A stretch of 64,000 nucleotides of DNA from Neorhizobium vignae (GCF_000732195.1 NZ_JNNU01000005.1:62001-126000); one strand, 5' to 3'. Counted from the stretch's first letter, positions 10,174 through 20,417 are shown. The notes: generated by a model not told the origin, from the letters alone. Program-made: numbers and translations.

Positions 10174-11217
10174 TCATGCCCATCCCATCAGCTTCAGCAC
10201 GAATGCGGTGATGACGACCATGGCGAGCGACAGCGGCAGGAAGATCTTCCAGCCCAGCCGCATGAGCTGGTCGTAGCGGTAGCGCGGTACGAAGGCCTTC
10301 ACCATGGCGAACATGAAGAAGACGAGCATCGACTTCAGCATGAACCAGACGATGCCTGGCACCCAGTTGAGGATCCAGATATCGACCGGCGGCAGCCAGC
10401 CCCCGAGGAACAGAATGGTCGTCAGCGCGCACATCAGGCAGACGGCCGCGTATTCGCCGAGCATGAACATCATGTATGGCGAGGAGCCGTATTCCACCAT
10501 GAAGCCGGCAACCAGTTCCGATTCCGCTTCGGGAAGATCGAACGGCGGGCGGTTCGTTTCTGCGAGCGCCGAGATGAAGAACACCACGAACATCGGGAAC
10601 AGCGCCAGCCAGTGCCAGTCGAGGAACGAGGCCGGCAGGCCCATCATCGTGCCGAGGCCGTCATGCTGGGCATTGACGATGTCGGTCAGGTTCAAGGAGC
10701 CGACGCAGAGCAGCACGGTGACGATGACGAAGCCGATCGAGACTTCGTAGGAGACCATCTGCGCCGCCGAGCGGAGCGCGCCGAGGAACGGGTATTTCGA
10801 GTTCGAAGCCCAGCCACCCATGATGATGCCGTAGACTTCGAGCGAAGAGATCGCAAAGATATAGAGGATACCGACATTGATGTTGGCGATGACCCATCCG
10901 TCTGCAAGCGGCACCACAGCCCAGGTCGAGAGGGCCAGCAGCACGGCAACCAGCGGTGCGAGCAGGAAAACGGCCTTGTTGGCGCCAGCCGGAATGATCG
11001 GCTCCTTGAAGACGAACTTCAAAAGGTCGGCGAAGGACTGGAACAGGCCGAAGGGGCCGACGACGTTCGGGCCGCGACGCAACTGCACGGCTGCCCAGAT
11101 CTTGCGGTCGGCAAGCAGGACGTAGGCGATGAAGACGAGCAGGCAGACCAGCAGCAGCAGCGACTGCGCGACCATGACGATGCCCGGCCAGACGTAGATG
11201 GAAAAGAACGAGTCCAT
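10174..11217 (-). CDS. nuoH: NADH-quinone oxidoreductase subunit H
   Basis: A 347-residue membrane subunit forming the quinone-binding chamber with NuoB and NuoD. Hallmarks are [18 protein letters not shown] near residue 47 and the acidic quinone-loop sequence [19 protein letters not shown] near 215. The frame opens upstream into nuoG, but the ATG of [12 protein letters not shown] at 11215-11217 is the family-like start, 8 bp after the nuoG stop. Confidence 0.97.
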   Translation of the reverse strand: MDSFFSIYVWPGIVMVAQSLLLLVCLLVFIAYVLLADRKIWAAVQLRRGPNVVGPFGLFQSFADLLKFVFKEPIIPAGANKAVFLLAPLVAVLLALSTWAVVPLADGWVIANINVGILYIFAISSLEVYGIIMGGWASNSKYPFLGALRSAAQMVSYEVSIGFVIVTVLLCVGSLNLTDIVNAQHDGLGTMMGLPASFLDWHWLALFPMFVVFFISALAETNRPPFDLPEAESELVAGFMVEYGSSPYMMFMLGEYAAVCLMCALTTILFLGGWLPPVDIWILNWVPGIVWFMLKSMLVFFMFAMVKAFVPRYRYDQLMRLGWKIFLPLSLAMVVITAFVLKLMGWA

Positions 11218-11225
11218 GTTCAAAA

Positions 11226-13307
11226 TTACTCCGCCGCAGCCTGGAAATTGTTGCGGGCCAATGCCGAGCATTCAGCCATGACGGCAGACGCGCGAGCGAT
11301 CGGGTTCGTCAAATAGAAGTCTTTGATCGGCGACGCAAACCCGGACTTGGTCATAGCAGCAGCTTTTTGGCCGAGTGCGGCAATTTCGTTCACCGAGCCC
11401 GCTGCGATCTCGTCGATGGCGGCGAAATGCGGGTAGTCCGCATAGAGTTTCGCACGCAGGGCACTCAGCGAATCAAACGGCAGCTTGCTTCCGAGCACGT
11501 CGGAGAGCGCGCGGATGATCGCCCAGTCTTCGCGAGCCTCGCCCGGCGCGAAGCCGGCACGGTTGCCCATCTGGACGCGGCCTTCCGTATTGACCCAGGT
11601 GCCCGACTTTTCGGTATAGGCCGCACCCGGCAGGATGACGTCGGCATTGTGCGCACCGGCATCGCCATGGCTGCCGATATAGACGGTGAACTTGGCGCCC
11701 TTCTTCGAGAAGTCGAGTTCATCGGCGCCGAGCAGGAAGAGAACGTCCATGCCGGCAAGCTGGGCAGCGGCATTGGCGCCGTTCGCACCCGGCACGAAGC
11801 CGAGATCGAGGCCGCCGACGCGGGCGGCGGCGGTGTGGAGAACGGCAAAGCCGTTCCACTCTTCGGTCAGCGCGCCGACCGAACCGGCAAGCTGGGCAGC
11901 GGCTGCGAGAATAGCCGCACCGTCCGGACGGGAGAGAGCCCCCTGCCCTACGATGATCATCGGGTTTTTGGCGGCACGGAGCTTGTCGGCGAAGCCGTTT
12001 GCACCGGACGCGAGGTCGGAGAGCGTTTCGGCGCCGGCACCGAGATAGTCGTAGACGTAACGCAGTTCGCTGACTTCACCGATCACGCCGATCGGGAAGT
12101 TGCCGCGGCGGAAGCGCTTGCGGATGCGGGCGTTGAGGACGGCTGCCTCGAGGCGCGGATTGGCGCCGATCAGAAGCAGGGCTCCGGCCTGTTCGATACC
12201 CTCGATGGTGGGGTTGAAGAGGTAGCTTGCGCGGCCGAGCGACGGATCAAGCGCCGTCCCGTCCTGGCGACAGTCGAGGTTTTCCGATCCGAGCGACCGG
12301 ATCAGTTCCTTCAGAGCGTACATTTCTTCGACCGAAGCCAGATCGCCGGCGATCGCGCCGATCTTTGCGGCAGAGGTGCCGGAAACGGCTGCCCTGATGG
12401 CGCCGAAGGCTTCGCCCCAGGAGGCAGCCTGAAGGCGGCCGTTTTTGCGGACGTAGGGGCGGTCGAGGCGCTGGGTCTTCAGGCCGTCCCAGATGAAGCG
12501 GGTCTTGTCGGAAATCCACTCCTCGTTCACCTGCTCGTTGACGCGCGGCATGATGCGCATCACTTCGCGGCCGCGGGTATCGACGCGGATCGCCGAGCCG
12601 ACGGCGTCCATGACGTCGATCGATTCGGTCTTGTTGAGTTCCCACGGACGGGCGGTGAAGGCGAAGGGACGCGAGGTCAGCGCACCGACCGGGCAAAGGT
12701 CGATGACATTGCCCTGCAGCTCCGAGGTCATGGCGCTTTCGAGATAGGTGGTGATCTCGGCATCCTCGCCGCGGCCGATCAGGCCGAGTTCGGAAATGCC
12801 GCCGACTTCGGTGGTGAAGCGGACGCAGCGCGTGCAGTGGATGCAGCGGTTCATCACGGTCTTGACCAGCGGGCCGATATACTTGTCTTCGACGGCGCGC
12901 TTGTTTTCCGTGTAGCGGGAACTGTCGATGCCGAAGGCCATGGCCTGGTCCTGCAGGTCGCATTCGCCGCCCTGGTCGCAGATCGGGCAATCCAGCGGAT
13001 GGTTGATCAGCAGGAATTCCATCACGCCTTCGCGGGCCTTCTTGACCATCGGCGTGTTGGTGAAGACTTCCGGCAGCTCGCCGTTCGGGCCGCCGCGGAT
13101 ATCGCGCACGCCCATGGCGCAGGAGGCTGCCGGCTTCGGCGGTCCGCCCTTCACTTCGATCAAGCACATGCGGCAATTGCCGGCGACCGAAAGACGTTCG
13201 TGGAAACAAAAGCGCGGAACCTCGGCGCCGGCTTCCTCGCATGCCTGAAGCAGCGTGAAATGATCCGGAACTTCGACCTCTTTGCCGTCAACCTTCAGCT
13301 TAACCAT
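11226..13307 (-). CDS. nuoG: NADH-quinone oxidoreductase subunit G (75 kDa-type)
   Basis: A 693-residue iron-sulfur subunit of the complex I peripheral arm. An N-terminal 2Fe-2S domain ([15 protein letters not shown]) is followed by the His-ligated N5 motif region ([19 protein letters not shown], near residues 105-123) and the 4Fe-4S N4 motif [10 protein letters not shown] near 155. A molybdopterin oxidoreductase-like domain, degenerate in this family, fills the rest. It starts 70 bp after the helix-hairpin-helix gene. Confidence 0.97.
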   Translation of the reverse strand: MVKLKVDGKEVEVPDHFTLLQACEEAGAEVPRFCFHERLSVAGNCRMCLIEVKGGPPKPAASCAMGVRDIRGGPNGELPEVFTNTPMVKKAREGVMEFLLINHPLDCPICDQGGECDLQDQAMAFGIDSSRYTENKRAVEDKYIGPLVKTVMNRCIHCTRCVRFTTEVGGISELGLIGRGEDAEITTYLESAMTSELQGNVIDLCPVGALTSRPFAFTARPWELNKTESIDVMDAVGSAIRVDTRGREVMRIMPRVNEQVNEEWISDKTRFIWDGLKTQRLDRPYVRKNGRLQAASWGEAFGAIRAAVSGTSAAKIGAIAGDLASVEEMYALKELIRSLGSENLDCRQDGTALDPSLGRASYLFNPTIEGIEQAGALLLIGANPRLEAAVLNARIRKRFRRGNFPIGVIGEVSELRYVYDYLGAGAETLSDLASGANGFADKLRAAKNPMIIVGQGALSRPDGAAILAAAAQLAGSVGALTEEWNGFAVLHTAAARVGGLDLGFVPGANGANAAAQLAGMDVLFLLGADELDFSKKGAKFTVYIGSHGDAGAHNADVILPGAAYTEKSGTWVNTEGRVQMGNRAGFAPGEAREDWAIIRALSDVLGSKLPFDSLSALRAKLYADYPHFAAIDEIAAGSVNEIAALGQKAAAMTKSGFASPIKDFYLTNPIARASAVMAECSALARNNFQAAAE

Positions 13308-13377
13308 CGTCTCACTTACGTCCTTAGTTCCATCCTTTGGGTCTCCTGAGGGTCAGGCGACTCGGGGACATATTCTT

Positions 13378-14121
13378 TTATTTCAACAGAGCTTTCGCCT
13401 GGCCGACCCAGTCGTCGCGGCTGATGCGTCCCTCGAAACCCAATTCCTTGTCGAAGCGGGCGATATCGGCTTCATCCCAGGCCGCGACCTCAGCGAGGCT
13501 CGTTACACCCAGGCCGTTCAGCACTTCCACCAGCTTCGGGCCAATGCCCGAAATCTGTTTCAGATCGCCGCCAGCAGGCGCCTTGGCCTTGACCGTCTTC
13601 GCCTTGGGCGCCTTGACCGTCTTCGCCTCGACTACCGGTTTTGCGGGAGCCTTCGGAGCCGCGGCCTTTGCCGTCGCAACCTTGGCCTTGGCGGCCGGCT
13701 TCTTGACCGATTCGGCCTTGGGAGCAGTTACGGCAGCCTTGAGCGCCGGTGCGGCAGTCTTGCGAGCCGGTGCGACCGGCTTTGCCTTCGGTTTTTCAGC
13801 GATCGGCGCGGGTTCCGAGACTGCGGCCGAGGCGGTCGGAGCCGGCGTTTCCGTGGCAGCGGGCGCCTCAACCGGAGCCGTCGCGGACGGAGTTTCTCCA
13901 GCAGCCTTCTGGCGATTGCTTGCTTCCATCGCCCCTTGCAGAGCGCCGAAGAAAGCACCGGCCATCTGGCTGGCAATGCCGAAGCCGATCGCCGTTGCGG
14001 CAGCCATATTCGCCATCAGCGGATTGAGCTTCATCGCCTCCGAAAAATCGGACAAACGCGCGGGATCGAGCGCCGGACGTTCCGTCGCCTCCCCTTCATG
14101 CTCTTTGCCCGATTTTGTCAC
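13378..14121 (-). CDS. Helix-hairpin-helix protein embedded in the nuo operon
   Basis: A 247-residue protein of no confirmed function, with three parts. An N-terminal region carries a hydrophobic, Ala/Gly-rich segment (about residues 34-62, MAAATAIGFGIASQMAGAFF). A long Ala/Pro/Lys/Glu-rich linker spans about 65-180. The C-terminus is compact, with a helix-hairpin-helix core (LKQISGIGPKLVEVLNGLG) followed by an Asp/Trp-rich helical stretch. The C-terminal domain resembles COG3743-type domains that also occur fused to complex I subunits in other alphaproteobacteria (recalled). The chosen start is the GTG at 14119-14121, 4 bp after the nuoF stop, with GGAG 9 bases before it; an internal ATG is possible. 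Its position between nuoF and nuoG suggests a complex I assembly or accessory role, which is inference. Confidence 0.72.
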   Translation of the reverse strand: MTKSGKEHEGEATERPALDPARLSDFSEAMKLNPLMANMAAATAIGFGIASQMAGAFFGALQGAMEASNRQKAAGETPSATAPVEAPAATETPAPTASAAVSEPAPIAEKPKAKPVAPARKTAAPALKAAVTAPKAESVKKPAAKAKVATAKAAAPKAPAKPVVEAKTVKAPKAKTVKAKAPAGGDLKQISGIGPKLVEVLNGLGVTSLAEVAAWDEADIARFDKELGFEGRISRDDWVGQAKALLK

Positions 14122-14125
14122 TTGG

Positions 14126-15430
14126 CTACTCCGCAGCTTCCAGGACGGCGCCATGCGCCGTCGCGTTTCGGGTATACTGGTCGATACGCGCTTCAATCTC
14201 CGGACGGAAATGCCGGATCAGGCCCTGGACAGGCCAGGCCGCCGCATCGCCGAGCGCGCAGATGGTGTGACCTTCGATCTGCTTGGTCACCTGGAACAGC
14301 ATGTCGATTTCGCGCTTCTGGGCATTGCCCTTGACCATGCGCTCCAGCACCCGCCACATCCAGCCGGTGCCTTCGCGGCACGGCGTGCACTGGCCGCAGC
14401 TCTCGTGCTTGAAGAAGGCCGAGATGCGGGCGATCGCCTTGATGACGTCGGTGGACTTGTCCATGACGATGGCGCCAGCCGTGCCGAACGAGGAGCCGAC
14501 GGCGCGCAGGCCGTCGAAATCCATCTGGCAGTCCATGATGTCCTTGGCCGGCACGATCGGGCAGGATGCGCCGCCCGGAATGACCGCAAGCAGATTGTCC
14601 CAGCCGCCGCGGATGCCGCCGGCATGCTTGTCGACCAGTTCGCGGAAGGTGATGCCCATCACTTCTTCGACGGTGCACGGCTTGTTGACGTGGCCGGAAA
14701 GCATGAACAGCTTGGTGCCGACATTGTTCGGACGGCCCATGGACGAGAACCAGCCGGCGCCGCGGCGCAGGATGGTCGGGGCGACAGCGATCGATTCGAC
14801 GTTGTTGACCGTGGTCGGGCAGCCGTAGAGGCCCATATTGGCCGGGAACGGCGGCTTCAGGCGGGGCTGGCCCTTCTTGCCTTCGAGGCTTTCGAGCAGT
14901 GCCGTCTCTTCGCCGCAGATATAGGCGCCGGCGCCGTGGTGAACATAGATGTCGAAATCCCAGCCGAGCTTGTTGTTGCCGCCGAGCAGGCCGAAATCAT
15001 AACATTCGTCGATCGCCGCCTGCAGCGCTTCGCGCTCGCGCATGTATTCGCCGCGCACGTAGATATAGGCGGTGTGGGCGCCCATGGCGAAACCGGCGAT
15101 GACGCAGCCTTCGATCAGCGTGTGCGGATCGTGGCGCATGATTTCGCGGTCCTTGCAGGTGCCGGGCTCGGATTCGTCGGCATTGACCACGAGGTAATGC
15201 GGGCGGCCATCCGATTCCTTCGGCATGAAGGACCACTTGAGACCGGTCGGGAAGCCGGCACCACCGCGACCACGAAGGCCGGACGCCTTCATCTCGTTGA
15301 TGATCCAGTCCCGGCCCTTCTCGATGATCTCCTTGGTGCCATCCCAATGGCCGCGGCTCATCGCGCCTTTCAGGGACTTGTCCTTGAGGCCGTAGATATT
15401 GGTAAAGATGCGATCCTGATCTTTCAACAT
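14126..15430 (-). CDS. nuoF: NADH-quinone oxidoreductase subunit F (NADH-binding)
   Basis: A 434-residue flavoprotein that oxidises NADH and passes electrons through FMN to cluster N3. The NADH/FMN Rossmann-like motif [14 protein letters not shown] is near residue 54. The [27 protein letters not shown] region follows near 170-195 and the N3 ligand motif [14 protein letters not shown] near 350. Length is typical. It begins 89 bp after nuoE and is followed 4 bp later by the helix-hairpin-helix gene. Confidence 0.97.
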   Translation of the reverse strand: MLKDQDRIFTNIYGLKDKSLKGAMSRGHWDGTKEIIEKGRDWIINEMKASGLRGRGGAGFPTGLKWSFMPKESDGRPHYLVVNADESEPGTCKDREIMRHDPHTLIEGCVIAGFAMGAHTAYIYVRGEYMREREALQAAIDECYDFGLLGGNNKLGWDFDIYVHHGAGAYICGEETALLESLEGKKGQPRLKPPFPANMGLYGCPTTVNNVESIAVAPTILRRGAGWFSSMGRPNNVGTKLFMLSGHVNKPCTVEEVMGITFRELVDKHAGGIRGGWDNLLAVIPGGASCPIVPAKDIMDCQMDFDGLRAVGSSFGTAGAIVMDKSTDVIKAIARISAFFKHESCGQCTPCREGTGWMWRVLERMVKGNAQKREIDMLFQVTKQIEGHTICALGDAAAWPVQGLIRHFRPEIEARIDQYTRNATAHGAVLEAAE

Positions 15431-15519
15431 GATCTATTCCACAAGTCCGTCGCGATTAAGCCGGTTGTCAGTCGATATATTGCAGCCTTTTTCAAAGGCC
15501 GCACACAAATTCTCAAATG

Positions 15520-16461
15520 TCACGACTCACCTTCAGTCGTGGTCTTGCGCCGCGTGCGCTTCGGCTTCAAGTCGCCGGAGACCGCGCCGGGTTCCGGCGG
15601 GGCGCCTTCCACGGCACTGCCGGGCGTCTTCGGAGCCGGTTTGCTCTTCGCAGTCGCCGAGAGCGGCTGCGCCTCCGCGGCCTTGGCATTGGCGGCGGAA
15701 GCCGCCGGCGCCGTTGCCGGCGTCTTCAGCGACGGATTGGTTTCGGCAGCCGTGTCCTTCGGACGGGCGGCATCGGCCGGAGGAACGCTGGCTGCGGCAG
15801 CGGCCTCTTCGGCGCTCGGATGCGGGTCGAGATTGGTGCGGACCGGCTTGATCTCGTCGTTCAACGTCTGCGGGCCGCCCTCGGGCGCCGAGAAGATGCG
15901 GTCGATCTGAGGGCCGGGCTTGATCTCATGGCCCTTGCCGGCTTCGAAAGCATCGATGATCTCTTCGAGGCGCTCGGGCGTCAGGTCCTCATAGGCATCC
16001 TTGAAGATGATGACCATCGGCGCGTTGACGCAGGCGCCCTGACACTCGACCTCTTCCCACGACAGCGTGCCGTCGGCGTTCAGCGCGAACGGATCGTGAT
16101 GGATCTTGTGCTGACAGACCTTCATCAGGTCCTCTGCGCCGCGCAGCATGCAGGGCGTGGTGCCGCAGACCTGGATATGGGCGCGGGTGCCGACCGGCTT
16201 CAACTGGAACTGGGTATAGAAGGTCGCGACTTCGAGGACGCGGATATAGGGCATGTCGAGCTTGCCCGCGACGAACTCGATCGCCGCGCGGGTCACCCAG
16301 CCATCCTGTTCCTGCGCACGCATCAGAAGCGGGATGACAGCCGATTGCTGCCGGCCTGCCGGATATTTCCTGATCGTTGCCTCGGCCCAGACGGAATTCT
16401 CGTCATTGAAGGCGAAAATTGCCGGCTGCACCTGGTCTTCGGCTAATCGACGAACGGACAT
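15520..16461 (-). CDS. nuoE: NADH-quinone oxidoreductase subunit E with long C-terminal tail
   Basis: A 313-residue thioredoxin-fold 2Fe-2S subunit (cluster N1a). The core occupies about residues 1-200, with cluster ligands in [10 protein letters not shown] and CQGACVNAP. Enterobacterial NuoE is about 166 residues. The extra 110 residues here form a low-complexity Ala/Pro/Thr/Glu/Lys-rich tail ending in a basic cluster ([13 protein letters not shown]). Extended tails are known in several alphaproteobacterial NuoE proteins (recalled) and probably do not bind a cofactor. It lies 16 bp after the embedded 85-residue secreted-protein gene. Confidence 0.95.
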   Translation of the reverse strand: MSVRRLAEDQVQPAIFAFNDENSVWAEATIRKYPAGRQQSAVIPLLMRAQEQDGWVTRAAIEFVAGKLDMPYIRVLEVATFYTQFQLKPVGTRAHIQVCGTTPCMLRGAEDLMKVCQHKIHHDPFALNADGTLSWEEVECQGACVNAPMVIIFKDAYEDLTPERLEEIIDAFEAGKGHEIKPGPQIDRIFSAPEGGPQTLNDEIKPVRTNLDPHPSAEEAAAAASVPPADAARPKDTAAETNPSLKTPATAPAASAANAKAAEAQPLSATAKSKPAPKTPGSAVEGAPPEPGAVSGDLKPKRTRRKTTTEGES

Positions 16462-16477
16462 TCTTTTCCACGCCTTA

Positions 16478-16735
16478 TCAGTTTATGGATCCACACCGCG
16501 ATCTCGTGAGCGTCACGAATTCGCAGGCATAGGCAGACTTGTCTTTCTGCATGAACACTATGAACTTTGTTCCACTGGGAACGGAGGTTTTGATCTCGTA
16601 TCCGTCGGACAGGAGATCCTTCATCGACTTCGATCCGCCGCCTTGGGTCGAAATCGCGCCATCGGTCTGCGCCTGCTGCGCGAACGCAACGGGGGCAGCG
16701 GAAACAACGGCAGCGAGAACGACGGCGCGGATCAT
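16478..16735 (-). CDS. Small secreted protein embedded between nuoD and nuoE
   Basis: An 85-residue protein with a clear signal peptide ([20 protein letters not shown], cleavage probably after AFA). The mature part of about 65 residues contains a Gly/Ser stretch, a hydrophobic strand (TKFIVFMQK) and two cysteines in the last 16 residues (YACEF, SRCGS) that could form a disulfide in the periplasm. I do not recognise the family. Its ATG overlaps the nuoD stop as ATGA, which argues for translational coupling and expression with complex I. The same frame stays open upstream inside nuoD, but only the ATG start yields the signal sequence. Confidence 0.75.
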   Translation of the reverse strand: MIRAVVLAAVVSAAPVAFAQQAQTDGAISTQGGGSKSMKDLLSDGYEIKTSVPSGTKFIVFMQKDKSAYACEFVTLTRSRCGSIN

Positions 16736-17925
16736 CAGCGGTCCACCTCGCCAAAGACGATGTCGAGCGAGCCCAGCACCGCCGAAACGTCGGCCAGCTG
16801 GTGTCCCCGACAGATGAAATCCATCGCCTGGAGATGGGCGTAACCCGGCGCGCGGATCTTGCAGCGATAAGGCTTGTTGGTGCCATCGGCGACCAGGAAG
16901 ACGCCGAACTCGCCCTTGGGGGCTTCGACGGCCGCATAAACCTCGCCGGCCGGCACGTGATACCCTTCGGTATAGAGCTTGAAGTGATGGATCAGCGCTT
17001 CCATCGACCGCTTCATCTCGCCACGCTTCGGCGGCACGACCTTGCCGTCCGTTGACGAGAACGGGCCGGTCCTGGCGTCGCCGAGCAGGCGGTTGACGCA
17101 CTGCTTCATGATCTTCACCGATTCGCGCATCTCGATCATGCGGATCAGGTAACGGTCGTAGCAGTCGCCGTTCTTGCCGATCGGAATGTCGAATTCCATG
17201 TCCGAATAGCACTCGTAGGGCTGCGCGCGGCGCAGGTCCCAGGCAGCGCCCGAACCACGCACCATGACGCCCGAAAAACCCCAGGCCCAGGCGTCTTCGA
17301 GCTTGACGACGCCGATATCGACGTTGCGCTGCTTGAAGATGCGGTTGCCGGTCAGCAGTTCATCGATGTCGTCGAGCTTGGCGGGGAATTGGTCGCACCA
17401 CTTGCCGATATCCTCGACCAGTTCCGGCGGCAGGTCCTGATGGACGCCGCCCGGACGGAAATAGGCCGCATGCATGCGAGAACCGGAGGCGCGCTCGTAG
17501 AACACCATCAGCTTTTCGCGCTCTTCGAAGCCCCAGAGCGGCGGCGTCAGCGCACCGACGTCCATCGCCTGCGTGGTGACGTTGAGAAGGTGCGAGAGGA
17601 TGCGGCCGATTTCCGAATACAGAACACGGATCAGCTGGCCGCGGATCGGGATCTGGATATCCAGGAGCTTTTCGACGGCAAGCGCAAACGCATGCTCCTG
17701 GTTCATCGGCGCGACGTAATCGAGGCGGTCGAAATAGGGAACCGCCTGCAGATAGGTCTTGGTCTCGATCAGCTTCTCGGTGCCGCGGTGAAGCAGGCCG
17801 ATATGCGGATCGACGCGCTCGACGATTTCACCATCAAGCTCTAGCACAAGGCGCAACACGCCATGTGCCGCCGGATGCTGCGGTCCGAAATTGATATTGA
17901 AATTGCGGACGTTATGTTCGGTCAT
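16735..17925 (-). CDS. nuoD: NADH-quinone oxidoreductase subunit D (49 kDa-type)
   Basis: A 396-residue subunit related to the large subunit of NiFe hydrogenases that forms much of the quinone-reduction site. The N-terminal loop motif [15 protein letters not shown] is at residues 9-23, containing the quinone-headgroup His. The C-terminus ends DIVFGEVDR as in alphaproteobacterial homologues. The ATG at 17923-17925 (MTEHNVRNF) gives the separate 49-kDa-type protein, not a NuoCD fusion. It follows nuoC after 78 bp. Confidence 0.97.
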   Translation of the reverse strand: MTEHNVRNFNINFGPQHPAAHGVLRLVLELDGEIVERVDPHIGLLHRGTEKLIETKTYLQAVPYFDRLDYVAPMNQEHAFALAVEKLLDIQIPIRGQLIRVLYSEIGRILSHLLNVTTQAMDVGALTPPLWGFEEREKLMVFYERASGSRMHAAYFRPGGVHQDLPPELVEDIGKWCDQFPAKLDDIDELLTGNRIFKQRNVDIGVVKLEDAWAWGFSGVMVRGSGAAWDLRRAQPYECYSDMEFDIPIGKNGDCYDRYLIRMIEMRESVKIMKQCVNRLLGDARTGPFSSTDGKVVPPKRGEMKRSMEALIHHFKLYTEGYHVPAGEVYAAVEAPKGEFGVFLVADGTNKPYRCKIRAPGYAHLQAMDFICRGHQLADVSAVLGSLDIVFGEVDR

Positions 17926-18003
17926 TCTGCTTACTCCATGCCGGGCGGAGTGACGCACCGGGCGGGAAAGAAGTGCGGACGGGCGGCGCGGCTGCGCCGA
18001 TCC

Positions 18004-18606
18004 TTAAGCTTTCGCCTTTTCATCCCCGGGCAGCACGTAATCGGTGCCTTCCCACGGGCTCAAGAAATCGAAATTGCGGAATTCCTGGCGCAGTTCGACG
18101 GGCTCATAGACGACGCGCTTGGCGTTGTCATCGTAACGAACCTCGACGAAACCGGTGGTCGGGAAATCCTTGCGCAGCGGATGACCTTCGAAACCGTAGT
18201 CGGTCAGGATGCGGCGCAGGTCCGGGTGGCCGGTGAACAGGATGCCGTACATGTCCCAGGCTTCGCGCTCGAACCAGTCGGCGCCCGGATAGACCGAAAA
18301 CGCCGACGGAACCGGCTCATCCTCGGCGGTCGCGACCTTGATGCGGATACGCTGGTTCTGACGCGGCGACAGAAGATGGTAGACGACATCGAAACGCTTT
18401 TCGCGGGCCGGATAGTCCACTCCGCAGATGTCGATGAAGCTGACGAACCCGCACTGCACGTCGTCGCGCAGGAAGGTCAGCAGCGGCAGCAGGTTTTCCG
18501 CGGTCGCCGTCAGCGTGAGCTCGCCATAGGCGATTTCCGCATCCGCCACGAGGGACGCACGCGCTTCGCGAATGTAGGTCGAAAGCTCGTTCAGGGCTTC
18601 ACTCAT
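18004..18606 (-). CDS. nuoC: NADH-quinone oxidoreductase subunit C (30 kDa-type)
   Basis: A 200-residue peripheral-arm subunit. The family signature [20 protein letters not shown] sits near residue 115, followed by [12 protein letters not shown]. The ATG at 18604-18606 ([11 protein letters not shown]) is preferred; an in-frame TTG 12 bases upstream would add four residues. GGAC lies about 7-10 bases before the ATG. It is a separate gene from nuoD, as in other alphaproteobacteria. Confidence 0.95.
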   Translation of the reverse strand: MSEALNELSTYIREARASLVADAEIAYGELTLTATAENLLPLLTFLRDDVQCGFVSFIDICGVDYPAREKRFDVVYHLLSPRQNQRIRIKVATAEDEPVPSAFSVYPGADWFEREAWDMYGILFTGHPDLRRILTDYGFEGHPLRKDFPTTGFVEVRYDDNAKRVVYEPVELRQEFRNFDFLSPWEGTDYVLPGDEKAKA

Positions 18607-18638
18607 GATCTTGTCCAATTACCCTTGGCCTCTGGCCC

Positions 18639-19220
18639 TCAGCGCTCGATCGTGCCGGTCCGTCGGATCTTCTTCTGCAGCAGAAGCACGCCGTAGAGCA
18701 GTGCCTCCGCCGTGGGGGGACAGCCCGGAACATAGATGTCGATCGGAACGATGCGATCGCAGCCGCGTACCACCGAATAGGAATAGTGGTAATAACCGCC
18801 GCCATTGGCGCAGGAGCCCATCGAAATGACGTAACGCGGCTCCGGCATCTGGTCATAGACCTTGCGGAGCGCGGGCGCCATCTTGTTGGTCAGCGTGCCG
18901 GCGACGATCATCACGTCCGACTGGCGCGGCGAGGCGCGCGGCGCAAAACCGAAGCGCTCGACGTCATAACGCGGCATCGAAAGCTGCATCATCTCGACCG
19001 CGCAGCAGGCGAGGCCGAACGTCATCCACATCAGCGAGCCCGTGCGGGCCCAGGTGATCAGCTCATCCGTGGAGGTGACGAGAAAACCCTTGTCGGCGAG
19101 CTCATTGTTGATCTCGCCGAAGAACGCATCGTCGCTGCCGATGGGCTTGCCGGTATTCGGATCGATAATACCCTTGGGCTGCGGCGCGACGAGAGTGCTG
19201 CCGTTGTCGACTACTCCCAT
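18639..19220 (-). CDS. nuoB: NADH-quinone oxidoreductase subunit B (N2 cluster)
   Basis: A 193-residue subunit that carries cluster N2, the immediate electron donor to quinone. Ligand motifs are present: the adjacent cysteines in [10 protein letters not shown], then [16 protein letters not shown] and [11 protein letters not shown]. The start is the ATG at 19218-19220 with AGGAG eight bases upstream, so the gene overlaps the end of nuoA by 10 bp. A longer in-frame extension lacks a good ribosome site. Confidence 0.97.
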   Translation of the reverse strand: MGVVDNGSTLVAPQPKGIIDPNTGKPIGSDDAFFGEINNELADKGFLVTSTDELITWARTGSLMWMTFGLACCAVEMMQLSMPRYDVERFGFAPRASPRQSDVMIVAGTLTNKMAPALRKVYDQMPEPRYVISMGSCANGGGYYHYSYSVVRGCDRIVPIDIYVPGCPPTAEALLYGVLLLQKKIRRTGTIER

Positions 19221-19576
19221 TCCAGCGCTCCTTTCTTCCATTCATATATAAAGCCGATCGTCAGAACGGCGAGGAATACCATCATCGACCAGAAGCCGAA
19301 CCAGCCAATCGCACCGAACGACACGGCCCACGGAAACAGGAAGGCGACTTCGAGGTCGAAGATGATGAAGAGGATCGAGACCAGGTAGAAGCGAATGTCG
19401 AACTTCATGCGCGCGTCGTCGAAGGCATTGAAGCCGCATTCGTAAGCCGAAAGCTTTTCCGAATCGGGCGCCTTGTAGGCGACGGCGAACGGCGCAACCA
19501 GAAGCGCGATGCCGATCACCAGGGAAATGCCGATGAAAATCGCGATCGGGATATAGGAAGTGAGGAGTTCACTCAT
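19211..19576 (-). CDS. nuoA: NADH-quinone oxidoreductase subunit A
   Basis: A 121-residue membrane subunit with three transmembrane helices, the first gene of the operon. The conserved loop [22 protein letters not shown] between helices 1 and 2, which contacts NuoB and NuoD near the quinone site, is intact. The ATG at 19574-19576 gives the normal length. Everything from here to the left end is collinear on the minus strand. Confidence 0.97.
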   Translation of the reverse strand: MSELLTSYIPIAIFIGISLVIGIALLVAPFAVAYKAPDSEKLSAYECGFNAFDDARMKFDIRFYLVSILFIIFDLEVAFLFPWAVSFGAIGWFGFWSMMVFLAVLTIGFIYEWKKGALEWE

Positions 19577-19666
19577 TGTATTCGATCCCAGCTTGCCTGA
19601 AGCGTCGGGAGACGACGCCTGAATATCAATGCACAGGCAAAGCGAACGTGCATTGCAACAAGCCGT

Positions 19667-19695
19667 GGTTAGCGCAGCCGAAGCCCCGGCGCAAG
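19667..19695 (-). promoter_or_regulatory. Candidate housekeeping promoter for the nuo operon
   Basis: On the minus strand CTTGCG is followed after 17 bases by CTAACC, about 90 bases before the nuoA start. The -35-like box and spacing match the rhizobial sigma-70 pattern and are the same as at the nearby tRNA-Val promoter; the -10 box is weak. The rest of the 264-bp nuoA-tRNA gap shows nothing else. Confidence 0.4.
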
Positions 19696-19840
19696 CTTTT
19701 TGAATGTCGCATCCTGCGCCAAAATGGAGCAGTTCAAACGATTATCGGCGGCTGTATCCTGGCGACAACCTCAGACCGCGACCACGAGGGACCCGGGGCG
19801 GCCAGATCGTATTGGGAAGCACATTCTTCTGGGTGAAAAA

Positions 19841-19917
19841 TGGCGCGAGTGACGGGGCTCGAACCCGCGACCTCCGGCGTGACAGGCCGGCACTCTAACC
19901 GACTGAGCTACACCCGC
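19841..19917 (-). tRNA. tRNA-Asp(GTC), copy 2
   Basis: The 77-nt cloverleaf reads on the minus strand. The acceptor stem GCGGGTG pairs with CACTCGC (one G-T), the anticodon loop CTGTCAC gives GTC (Asp), the T-arm is TCGCGGGTTCGAGCCCCG, the discriminator is G and the CCA end is encoded. It differs from the other copy by a single D-loop base (C here, T there, on the tRNA strand; position 19901). Confidence 0.97.
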
Positions 19918-19988
19918 GCATAATGCCGACCAGCGGCGTCCGCCTTGTGCGCAAGACGCGCAATCGGCGGAGAGTTTCAATAAGAGAA

Positions 19989-20065
19989 TGGCGCGAGTGA
20001 CGGGGCTCGAACCCGCGACCTCCGGCGTGACAGGCCGGCACTCTAACCAACTGAGCTACACCCGC
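19989..20065 (-). tRNA. tRNA-Asp(GTC), copy 1
   Basis: This is a near-identical 77-nt tRNA-Asp on the minus strand, 71 bp upstream of copy 2, with anticodon GTC and encoded CCA. A strong promoter lies 60-90 bp upstream. The two copies are probably cotranscribed and processed from one precursor. Confidence 0.97.
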
Positions 20066-20126
20066 GCATTTCTCTTGAGGCCGAAACCTCGGAGCCGGGC
20101 GACCTCAATCGCTCGGTTGAGCGGCT

Positions 20127-20155
20127 AACTAAGAGGTTCGGGATCGGGTGTCAAG
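20127..20155 (-). promoter_or_regulatory. Promoter of the tRNA-Asp pair
   Basis: On the minus strand CTTGAC is followed after exactly 17 bases by TTAGTT, with the expected start about 55 bases before the first tRNA-Asp. The hexamers and spacing fit the rhizobial sigma-70 consensus (CTTGAC-N17-CTATAT) well in the -35 box and moderately in the -10 box. Confidence 0.65.
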
Positions 20156-20267
20156 CGCGTTTCAAGACAAAAGGATGACGTCCCGTCGCTTTGCCCTCTC
20201 CTGCCCCGTATGCGCCCCTGTCCAGTCGGCTCTTCCCCAAAATTTTCAAAAAAACATCATGAAAGCC

Positions 20268-20296
20268 CTTGCGGTTTTTCCGCGATCCGCATAGAT
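20268..20296 (+). promoter_or_regulatory. Promoter of tRNA-Val
   Basis: On the plus strand CTTGCG, a 17-base spacer and ATAGAT end 45 bases before the tRNA-Val gene. Spacing and position are as expected for a stable-RNA promoter in this group. It points away from the tRNA-Asp promoter. Confidence 0.6.
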
Positions 20297-20341
20297 CACG
20301 GCCACCGACGCGGCGGGCCCTGAGGCTCCGCAATCGCGAAC

Positions 20342-20417
20342 GGGCGATTAGCTCAGTTGGTAGAGCGCCTCGTTTACACCGAGGATGTCGGGAGTTCGAG
20401 TCTCTCATCGCCCACCA
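20342..20417 (+). tRNA. tRNA-Val(TAC)
   Basis: The 76-nt cloverleaf has acceptor stem GGGCGAT/ATCGCCC and anticodon stem CCTCG/CGAGG around loop TTTACAC, giving anticodon TAC (valine). The T-arm GGGAGTTCGAGTCTCTC and an encoded ACCA end follow. It is the last conserved gene before the accessory region. I searched by eye for a repeat of its 3' end near the far side of that region and saw none. Confidence 0.97.

Noticed and set aside
11367..15910. Long plus-strand frames opposite nuoG, the HhH gene and nuoF/nuoE
   Set aside because: They are shadows of well-supported genes; the Ala/Ser-rich portions mirror the low-complexity linkers.
20151..20408. 85-codon minus-strand frame beginning MRDSNSRHPRCKRGALPTE
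   Set aside because: This peptide is the well-known false translation of a tRNA antisense strand; it overlaps tRNA-Val.
20342..20417. tRNA-Val as an attachment site for an integrated element
   Set aside because: No integrase is present, and no second copy of the tRNA 3' end was found near 22,750 or around hupB by eye, so an att pair cannot be supported.
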